Shown piece after piece: positions 56,981 through 64,000 of a DNA stretch of 64,000 nucleotides. The position numbers and the translations under genes are program-made. How positions within the stretch are numbered: position 1 is the stretch's first letter; each line of letters starts with the position of its first letter. The stretch lies in NCBI GenBank assembly GCA_032821775.1, contig JAVLRN010000009.1, positions 124,001 to 188,000 on the forward strand, read 5' to 3'. The notes beneath the pieces were generated by a model that was not told where the DNA came from, did not search any database, and saw nothing but the letters and a program-made list of their open reading frames with translations. Source of the DNA: Sanguinoderma infundibulare (taxonomy: Eukaryota; Basidiomycota; Agaricomycetes; Polyporales; Polyporaceae).

Positions 56981-58057
56981 ATTCGCAGAAGTCGGCGCGA
57001 CTACCCCTTTCAGACAGCAACTGCAACTTCGCGCCATGCGACGTCACGGGAGTCCCCGAGTCGCCGACGGCATCGGCGGTCGCGCGACGCACCGACCCTT
57101 TGGCACGAGGCAAAGGCCTAGAACATCGGTGATCTCCGTCGCCGGTGCGAAGCTCCCGATCGGCCCGGACTGGCGACCACAGTGACCCGGCCCGCCCGTC
57201 TGCATCTCGTGTGTGGCAGCGTAGCGGCGGGCCACAAGTTAAGTCGTTCAGCATCTTTACAGTCGCGTAGCGCGACGGTCTGCGAGTCGTCTCTCACTAG
57301 TTGGTCTTGGTGACAGGTATCGGTCATGACCCCCGACTGCGATCGCCGACGACCAGCGACATCGCGCGACCAGGCGACGACAAAGCGAGCTGACCCCAAG
57401 TCGCACGACCGGTCGCGGCCTTGTGACGGTCGCTGATGTTCCGATGGGTTTCCGACATGGGTTGTCACGGGCGCTCATCGCTGCGAGGCAGGCTAGACTA
57501 TAGTTGTCGCGCGTAGTTACAGGCTCGATGTACTTAACCCAGTCGACGGCTGTTTGGGCACACAATCTTGGATCCCCCCCCCACCTTTCACCTCTCATTT
57601 CTCCAGCGAGCGACCGCGACTCAACATCGTCCTCCTCTGGGTATAGCTAGCGACTGTGATTGCGACTTGCGACAGCGACGGCGACCCCCGACTGCGACCT
57701 TGCGGCAGTGACTCGTCGCGCGACTTATACCGCGACTTTTGTCCTCCAGCTTCGTTCGACTTTTCTCCCCCCCCTCCCCGGCACTTGTTGCGATCGCGAC
57801 CAAAGGGAACTCGAGACCGTACTCGCCCTCCACACTGGCGACGTCGCCCCGACCTTGCCTCCCTCAGCCCTCGGTCGTCCCGACTGTTCACAGGCCCTGG
57901 GATAGTGTATCATTTTGGAGCCCACCGTGAGGGGGAGTATAGATCTCGCCTCCGCCTTTGGTGCGACCCCGTAACTTTCATACAGTGCCACGCTGACACC
58001 TCCCACTCCTTCGTGTTCGTCGCTCGCACACGAGCTACTTGTCGCTCGCGCGCATAG

Positions 58058-59024
58058 GATCACCGACCTTGGACTTCAGCTCAGCGACGAGGCCCGATAC
58101 AGTCGCATCCTCAATTCCCTCTCTCTCGCCCTCGATCGCGGCATCGACGCACTCGACAACCGCCCCTCTTCTTCTGACTCGTCGTCCGTGACATCTTCCA
58201 CGACGGTTAGGTCTAGAGCGAGACGCGCGACGCCGAGCGCGATTCCCGGCGAATTTCCCCTCCCACCGTCGCCAGAACCCTGGAAAGACGTTCCACTTCC
58301 TCCTTCGCCCGATTACTGGACAGACGTTCCCCTCCCGCCATCGCCGGATATCGCTGCGACACCCTCGACAGCATCACTACAAGTTTCCCCGTTCACCCCA
58401 CTCAGCGAGCTCTCGTCGCTCGCGATGGATCCCCCCGATCTTCAAGCACCGCAGCCAGCAGCGCACCCGCCACCTGCGATGCCCGCGCGCAACCACGCGA
58501 CTGCGCCGGTATTCGACCCCGAGTGACCAAGAACCTTGCGCGGCTTTTGGCAAGACCTCGACGCACTCTTTGACCAGTGCCAGGTCGCCACCGGCCGACC
58601 GCGCAAACGATGGGCGATTCACTACCTCGAGGTCGAGGTCGCCGACTTGTGGGAGTCGCTTCCCTCGTATGAGGACGCGTACACGTTCGAACAGTGGAAG
58701 ACGAGCGTGGCAGAGCTATACCCGGGTGCGGACGAGGCCCACAAGTATTCGGTCGCTGACATGGATAACCTGGTCGCGGGTCGCACAGCAACGCCGATCA
58801 CGACGCTCGGTGAACTCTCCAGTTTTCATCGGGACTTCCTCGTGATGACTACCTATTTGATCCAGCACCAGTGACTGTCGGTACTGGAACAGTCGCGACT
58901 TTTCGCGCGCGGCATCTGACCGCCCTTATGGGACCAGGTAGCCCAGCGACTCCAGATCAAGTTTGTCGACCACCATCCTGACGACCCCTACGCCCTCCGA
59001 GACGTTCTCGAGGCTGCACGGTTC
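58058..59024 (+). pseudogene. Retroelement gag region, with in-frame stops
   Basis: One frame reads from about 58058 (LSDEARYSRILNSLSLALDR, a short coiled coil) through Pro-rich repeats (PLPPSP, three times) into a Retrotrans_gag-like helical part: FWQDLDALFDQCQV, WAIHYLEVEVADLWESLPSY, FEQWKTSVAELYPG. It is interrupted by TGA at 58524, 58872 and 58917, yet the frame continues and joins the next open stretch at 59025. No change of frame is needed. Gag would form the particle coat. This copy cannot make a full one. Confidence 0.65.
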
Positions 59025-60668
59025 GTGCTTCATGGAACGCCGACAACAGCGGTCGCGACGCCGACCGCGCCTGCGGCGGCGATGGCGACGGCGGTGGCGA
59101 CGGCGTCTGGCATCAAGCTGGAAGATATCGAGCCCTTCTTCCGAATGATGGCGCAGGCGATACGCGACAACGGCACCGGGGCGGGTGCCGCGGGGCCACC
59201 ACAGCGCACCGACTACGGGCGACCGCTACCGATGGATTTCTGCCACTACTGCGGCGACGCGGGCTGCCAGGTTCGCACCTGTCGGTTCGTCGACGAGGAC
59301 ATCAATGCGGGCCATATCGTACGGAACAATGACGGGAAGGTCATTTTGCCCAACGGGCAATTCGTACCGCGCAATCTATCCGGCCTGACCATGCGCGACC
59401 ACGCCTACGAGTGGCATCGGCGCAATGCAACTGCGCCAGTAGGCCAGCTCCTCTTCCAGGTCGCACCAATGGCCCCAGCCACTGACACGACCAGCGATCG
59501 CATCGCCCAGCTCAAGCACGAGATCTTCGCCCTCCGACAAGCAAGGGAGAAGTTCGATGCAGTCGAGATCACGACCGTTCCCTGGCGACCACGACCGGCA
59601 GCAAGAGTCGAGGAAGTTCCCGACGGGGGCCCCACGATAGCGACCGCCAGCGGTTCTGGAACGAAGGCGTCGGCCCCAGCCGCGACCAAGGCAACCGTGG
59701 CGGCCGCGCCAGCGCGGCCCGTCACCATCCTGCGACCACCGACTCCGGCCACGCGACAAGGAGCGGCGCCCGAGCACCCGTTCGCGGGAGCCCACGATGT
59801 GACTTACGCCCCGCCACGGATGACCAATGTCGGCGCAACACCACGACCGGCGAGCGGTAAAGAGCGCGATCCAGCCTACTGCAACACGGTCCCGGTCTAC
59901 CAGCCCAAGTTGATCGACGAGGTCTACTCGCGCGCAATGAAGACACTGGCGATCACGCTCTCTGTCGAGGAGCTCCTCTGCATCGCGCCCGACGTGCGCG
60001 CTAAGTTCCGTGAGGCAATCACCCCAAAGCACGTACCGACCGAGCCGCGCACAGTCACCTTCGCCGATGCGGCCAGCGACGACGAACTTGCGACCGCGCG
60101 GTCCTGTCGCGGCGAACCCCTGGAGCCGGGCGCGCTAGTAGTCCCCGACCCGTACGACGTCTACCTCTCGCGACTCGGCCCTGGCCAAGAGCCGCAGCCG
60201 CTCGTGGTCGCAAAGGAGTCGTATGCGCTGCGCTCGATCGTCGGCTGTCTCGACGGTAAGATCGACGTCGAGGGAACCTTGGATGGTGGTGCGCAAATCG
60301 TCTCGATCTCCGAGGGTCTCTGCCACCACGCGGCACTCTCCTACGACCCGACGGTGCAGCTGTACATGCAGTCAGCGAACGGGGCGGTCGACCCGTCGCT
60401 AGGTATCGTTCGCAATGTGCCCTTCCTGGTCGGTGGTATTACGCTCTACCTACAGGTTCACGTCATTCGCAACGCGCCTTACGACTTGCTCCTTGGCCGC
60501 CCCTTCGACGTCCTGATGCGGAGCGTCATCAAGAACTTCAACAACGAAGACCAGACGATCATGCTCGAGTGTCCGAACACGCGACAAGTCGTGACCATCC
60601 CGACGCGACCGCGAGGCCAGCCGACCTTTCAGTTTCGCATCGACAACAAGCGCGCCGAACCCGTTTGA
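59025..60668 (+). CDS. Retroelement zinc knuckle and aspartic protease
   Basis: 547 residues open from 59025, in the same frame as gag. A zinc knuckle CHYCGDAGCQVRTC lies near residue 72; it is C-x2-C-x4-C-x4-C, with Cys in place of the usual His. A Pro/Ala/Thr-rich linker follows. The protease has LDGGAQIVSIS near residue 420 (the usual motif is D-S/T-G-A/S), a middle VRNVPFLVGGITLYLQVHVI, and the second part NAPYDLLLGRPFDVL. It cleaves the element's own polyprotein in intact relatives. The frame ends in TGA at 60666; pol continues in another frame, with N-P-F-E-D-G open from 60658. Confidence 0.75.
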   Translation: MLHGTPTTAVATPTAPAAAMATAVATASGIKLEDIEPFFRMMAQAIRDNGTGAGAAGPPQRTDYGRPLPMDFCHYCGDAGCQVRTCRFVDEDINAGHIVRNNDGKVILPNGQFVPRNLSGLTMRDHAYEWHRRNATAPVGQLLFQVAPMAPATDTTSDRIAQLKHEIFALRQAREKFDAVEITTVPWRPRPAARVEEVPDGGPTIATASGSGTKASAPAATKATVAAAPARPVTILRPPTPATRQGAAPEHPFAGAHDVTYAPPRMTNVGATPRPASGKERDPAYCNTVPVYQPKLIDEVYSRAMKTLAITLSVEELLCIAPDVRAKFREAITPKHVPTEPRTVTFADAASDDELATARSCRGEPLEPGALVVPDPYDVYLSRLGPGQEPQPLVVAKESYALRSIVGCLDGKIDVEGTLDGGAQIVSISEGLCHHAALSYDPTVQLYMQSANGAVDPSLGIVRNVPFLVGGITLYLQVHVIRNAPYDLLLGRPFDVLMRSVIKNFNNEDQTIMLECPNTRQVVTIPTRPRGQPTFQFRIDNKRAEPV

Positions 60669-61065
60669 GGACGGGTCGCCCGACGGCGACTACGCCCTCG
60701 TCATCGACGACACTCCAGGGGGCCCCATTATCTCTGCCTATACCCGCATCACTGACGACTCTATTCCTATTCCAGCTCTCTATTTATCGGCCTGCGACCA
60801 ACTACACGATCGCGCGACCGTCTATTTCTCAACTAATCTCACAACTACTAGCGAAAAATGTCGTGCAACAAGCGCGACGACCTCGGCGACATCGCCGACC
60901 ACTGCGACCTCGGACTCTTTCTCTCTCTTCGCGTCCCCAGTTTCTCCTGCATCTCCCTCTCTCGACATCGCTCTCTCTCTCTCCTTTATGCGCCCCTGTT
61001 CCTCCTCACCTTCTTTCGTATTTTCCTTCCCGACCAAAAACGGTTGCGGCTACTTCGCGCCGTGA

Positions 61066-62823
61066 TCGCAAGATACCCCCGCAAATGTTTTCCTCACCAC
61101 ACGCGATTCCATTACGAAAGGCCTCGTCACCAAGAAGAAGTACAAGCCAGTCACGCGCAAGGTGCGACCGGTCCTAGGCTCGTGCCCCGAACAGTTTCGC
61201 ATTGTGCGCAACATCACCAGCGACCCGCTCGCGAACATGCCGATCCTCCCCGACCATCCACCCGACTTCATCCCGACCGGTCGCTACACCCGCGAACGCA
61301 TGGAGGCCCTCGACAAGAAGCTGCGACCCGACTTCCTCTGGCCTGAAGAGCGCAAGCTCCTCCACTACTTCATGTGCGTCCACAACGCGGCGTTCACGTG
61401 GACCGACGAGGAGCACGGCTGCTTCAAGCCCGAGTTCTTTCCACCGGTCGATTTTCCGGTCGTGCCGCACACGCCTTGCGTCCAGAAGAACATCCCGATC
61501 CCGCCGGGTCTCTACAAGGAGGTCTGCGACATCATCAAGCGCAAAATCGCCGCCGGCATGTACGAGCCGTCGAATTCGTCGTATCGCGGTCGCTGGTTCT
61601 GCGTCGCGAAAAAGGACGGGAAGCCGCGCATCATCCACAGTCTCGAGCCACTCAACAAAGTCACGATCGCGCACTTGGGAGTAACCCCGACCCTCGACTA
61701 CCTCGCCGAGCAGTTCGGCGGGCGACCGTGCGGCTCGATGTACGACCTCTACGTCGGCTACGACGAGCGACTGATTGCAAAATCGTCGCGTGACCTCACG
61801 ACCTTCCAGACCCCGTTCGGCACGTTGCGACACTGTACCCTCCCGATGGGGTGGTGCAACTCGGTACCTATCTTTCACGACAACGTCACTTACATCTTGC
61901 AGCCCGAGATCCCGGAGTGGACGGTACCGTATATTGACGACGTCCCCGGCAAGGGCCCGAAGTCCGACTATCGTGACCGCGACGGCAAGTACGAGACCAT
62001 CCCGCGCAACCCCGGCATTCATCGCTTCGTCAAGGAGCACTTCGACAACCAGAATCGCATCGTCACACGCATGAGCCATGCCGGCGGCACCTACTCCGGG
62101 CCGAAGTTGATGCCCATCGACATCGAGAACATCGTCATCGGCCAGCGATGCACACCAATCGGGCGACAACCCGAACAGTCACGCGTCACCCTCATCGTCA
62201 ACTGGGGACCGTGCGGGAACATATCGGAGATCCGCGCATTCATAGGCACGGTCGGCGTCCTGCGACTTTTCATTCGAAACTTCGCGAAGCGCACCTGGCC
62301 ACTCGTAAAGCTCACGCGGAAGGACGTCCCCTTCGAGTTCGGCGACGAGCAACTCCGTGCGCAGGAGGACCTCAAAAAGGCGGTCATCGAGTCGCCGGTG
62401 CTCCGCACGATCGACTACGAGTCGGGCGCGGCCGTCATCCTTGCCGTCGACACTTCCTACATCGCGGTCGGCTTCCACCTCTGCCAGTGCGACATCGACG
62501 ATCCACGCAAGCGGTACTACAGTCGCTTCGGATCAATAACGCTCAACGACAGGGAGGCGCGATTCTCGCAACCGAAGCTCGAGATCTACGGCCTCTATCG
62601 CGCCCTGCGGAACCTCAAGGTCTACTTGATCGGTGTTCGAAACCTCGTCGTCGAGGTCGACGCGCAATACATTCAGGGCATGCTCCAGAACCCTGACATT
62701 TCTCCGAGCGCTAGCATTAACCGTTGGATCGTCGCGATACTAACGTTCCACTTCACTCTAGTGCACGTCCCAGGAACGTCGCACGGACCCGATGGGTTGT
62801 CGCGGCGACAGCTGCTGTTGTAG
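61066..62823 (+). CDS. Retroelement reverse transcriptase and RNase H
   Basis: The open frame runs from after a TGA at 61063 and closes at 62821. The RT part starts near IPIPPGLYKEVCDIIKRKIA and shows WFCVAKKDGKPRIIH, MYDLYVGYDE with the first catalytic Asp, TPFGTLRHCTLPMGW, and VPYIDDVPGKG (Y-x-D-D with the other two). The connection has VRDW-like WGPCGNISEIRAFIGTVG. RNase H (RT_RNaseH_2 type) has VILAVDTSYIAVGF, EARFSQPKLEIYGLYRAL, VVEVDAQYIQGM and the closing HVPGTSHGPDGLSRR. In intact relatives an integrase follows; here the frame stops eight residues after PDGLS. Catalytic residues look kept, so decay may be recent. Confidence 0.85.
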   Translation, partial: SQDTPANVFLTTRDSITKGLVTKKKYKPVTRKVRPVLGSCPEQFRIVRNITSDPLANMPILPDHPPDFIPTGRYTRERMEALDKKLRPDFLWPEERKLLHYFMCVHNAAFTWTDEEHGCFKPEFFPPVDFPVVPHTPCVQKNIPIPPGLYKEVCDIIKRKIAAGMYEPSNSSYRGRWFCVAKKDGKPRIIHSLEPLNKVTIAHLGVTPTLDYLAEQFGGRPCGSMYDLYVGYDERLIAKSSRDLTTFQTPFGTLRHCTLPMGWCNSVPIFHDNVTYILQPEIPEWTVPYIDDVPGKGPKSDYRDRDGKYETIPRNPGIHRFVKEHFDNQNRIVTRMSHAGGTYSGPKLMPIDIENIVIGQRCTPIGRQPEQSRVTLIVNWGPCGNISEIRAFIGTVGVLRLFIRNFAKRTWPLVKLTRKDVPFEFGDEQLRAQEDLKKAVIESPVLRTIDYESGAAVILAVDTSYIAVGFHLCQCDIDDPRKRYYSRFGSITLNDREARFSQPKLEIYGLYRALRNLKVYLIGVRNLVVEVDAQYIQGMLQNPDISPSASINRWIVAILTFHFTLVHVPGTSHGPDGLSRRQLLL

Positions 62824-63717
62824 TTCTGATGTATCATAGTCCGGCTAACTCCCAGGAGCGTTTTACAACAGGAGACGGCTAATTTGGTGATGTATCAGAA
62901 CACCTCCGAGGCATCACCGGTGCCTCCGCTCGGATATCTGGCCCCCCGGCGGCTTCTCGGCAGCCTTCCTAAAGCGGTAGATGCTGATCTCGGGCTGATT
63001 GCAGCGCGCCTCCCCTTATCATACTGCACTACCGCCTGATATGGTTTCCAAATTAGGACTGCACAGCGGGATGCACGCTTTTTGAATGTGGGCAGGGTGC
63101 GCATGATGGTCGCGCGCCAGATGCACAAGCGCAGGCCATGCGCGGGCGGGGTGTGCGTGATGGTCGTGCCTGGGATGCACGCGTGCGGGCCATGCGTGGG
63201 GCAGTGCGCGGGGAAGTGTGTACCACAGGGTGCCCACGAGGCCCATGATTGCATGCATGGGGAGCAGTTGGTGGAGAGTGTGTGCTGGGGTGCGCGCACA
63301 AAATGTATACTCAAAATGTGCACTGGACTGCTCAAATGCAATAGGCGGGGAGTGCGCGGAGCATGCATGCGCCTCGCGCCTTCCACTATAGGCACACAGA
63401 GGGGTGTATATCATTAACTACATGCACTATTGTAATGAAGCAGGGCGATACAGGGGGGGGGAGTGATACATGCAGGTGAGCAACTGGGAGAGATGAGAGC
63501 TTCAAGCAGGAACGCAGGGGGTCATATAAGGAGCGGCATGAAAACAGGATATACATTCGTGAGGGAGGTGAGCCCTGAATACCATCTGCAAGGTGGGCGT
63601 TACTTGCGGCGACCTCACTTCATGGGTTGAGGGGTTTCTTCTGCGTCCTCTCGAACACGCTTTCTGTAAATATAAGTTCCTTTCAGGGCATTGAACATGT
63701 ACAGAGGGTCAGAATAC
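62824..63717. other. Repeat-rich spacer after retroelement
   Basis: The word GATGTATCA occurs twice, at about 62829 and 62889. A tandem duplication lies at 63091-63198. No integrase or other gene was found. Confidence 0.5.
63091..63198. repeat. Tandem duplication, 54-bp unit, two diverged copies
   Basis: Copies start at 63091 and 63145. Shared words are GGTGxGCxTGATGGTCG, GATGCAC and GGCCATGCG in the same order and spacing. Identity is about 75-80 percent by eye. Confidence 0.65.
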
Positions 63718-64000
63718 TCACCGGCCCACCCAAGCTGCCATCTGACTGCACACCCACGCCGTGTCCTTTGCAGCATTGGCCCATTTCTCATGCATTGGGG
63801 CGTTGTAGTCATTGCGCGTGGAATCCGCCACTTTAAGGCCCCACCACGCAAGGGAGAGCAGCACAATACGAAGCCCGTTCTTATCTGGCCTCTTGAGCGC
63901 ATCCCAGTCTCCCTGTCCCCCGATGACAGGGAGATCGCCATTACATTCACGCCATTCAGGCTGAATGGACGCCCACCAGCTTACCCACTCCTCAGCATAC
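63718..64000 (-). CDS. Trp-rich protein fragment of repeat-associated type (cut by window edge)
   Basis: The minus strand is open from the window end: AEEWVSWWASIQPEWRE, GGQGDWDALKRPDKNGLRIV, LLSLAWWGLKVADS and WANAAKDTAWVCSQMAAW, then GTGAGT at 63721-63716, a likely splice donor. The pattern W-x2-WW ... DW ... K-N-G-x6-L-x2-WW resembles proteins that recur in repetitive parts of Agaricomycete genomes, probably linked to mobile elements. This is a recollection, not a search. The start lies outside the window and the function is unknown. Confidence 0.45.
   Translation of the reverse strand, partial: YAEEWVSWWASIQPEWRECNGDLPVIGGQGDWDALKRPDKNGLRIVLLSLAWWGLKVADSTRNDYNAPMHEKWANAAKDTAWVCSQMAAWVGR

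Larger units (their letters stand above)
57040..62823 (+). mobile_element. Decayed Ty3/gypsy-type LTR retroelement, no integrase
   Basis: From about 57040 the base wording changes to a dense CGAC/GTCG style that runs through the coding part. Order: leader or LTR-like stretch (57040-58050), gag (58058-59100), zinc knuckle, aspartic protease (to 60668), then reverse transcriptase and RNase H in another frame (61066-62823). The order protease-RT-RNase H fits Ty3/gypsy. No integrase follows in the remaining 1.2 kb, and no matching pair of LTRs could be seen. Several in-frame stops break gag and pol. The left end abuts a truncated glycosyltransferase. Confidence 0.8.

Noticed and set aside
59376..60032. 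218-codon minus frame in the retroelement
   Set aside because: Shadow of the protease frame.
61174..62169. 331-codon minus frame in the retroelement
   Set aside because: Shadow of the reverse transcriptase frame, which carries all catalytic motifs.
63091..63198. Short tandem repeat as a possible CRISPR array
   Set aside because: Only two diverged 54-bp copies without spacers, in a eukaryotic genome.

Overview
The window reads as nuclear DNA of a filamentous basidiomycete, most likely an Agaricomycete. Coding regions are GC-rich and cut by many short introns of about 50-65 bp with GT/AG ends. A DUF6533 membrane protein, a MAT-type HMG-box factor, a [2Fe-2S] ferrochelatase and a Ty3/gypsy element of the Agaricomycete type all fit this. 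There are no operons. Genes are monocistronic and lie on both strands. Exon coordinates were worked out by eye from splice signals and family conservation, and no search was run.

Layout. (1) 1-11160: a segmental tandem array of secreted DUF3237 (UPF0311-type) genes. It holds five complete copies, the tail of a sixth at the left edge, shared upstream and downstream flanks, and broken antisense coding remnants. (2) 11658-18948: three aquaporin-family channel genes in tandem with non-standard NPA motifs. (3) 21023-24805: a small dsRNA-binding protein and a large disordered nuclear-type protein. (4) 26927-40398: a conserved housekeeping block with ferrochelatase, an alpha/beta hydrolase preceded by a decayed paralogue, a queuosine-salvage (DUF2419) protein, NAD kinase, and a GPI-anchored PLC-like phosphodiesterase. 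(5) 40399-44614: no gene recognised. (6) 44615-51253: a DUF6533 membrane protein and an MAT-type HMG-box regulator. (7) 53435-54633: an inverted, dispersed copy of the DUF3237 unit. (8) 55691-64000: a tRNA-Gly(GCC), a 5'-truncated UDP-glycosyltransferase, a decayed Ty3/gypsy retroelement, and a repeat-rich end.

The parts with most novelty are the DUF3237 array and the aquaporin trio. The DUF3237 copies share a signal peptide, a four-exon structure and a 17-nt upstream box at a nearly fixed distance from the ATG. One copy carries the same box inside its coding exon, and another has lost a splice donor. The aquaporins show three different NPA-pair variants. The PLC gene has a stop codon overlapping its last splice donor, which could switch between soluble and GPI-anchored forms. 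In the retroelement, every stop that breaks a reading frame is TGA, as expected if CGA codons were lost by CpG deamination.
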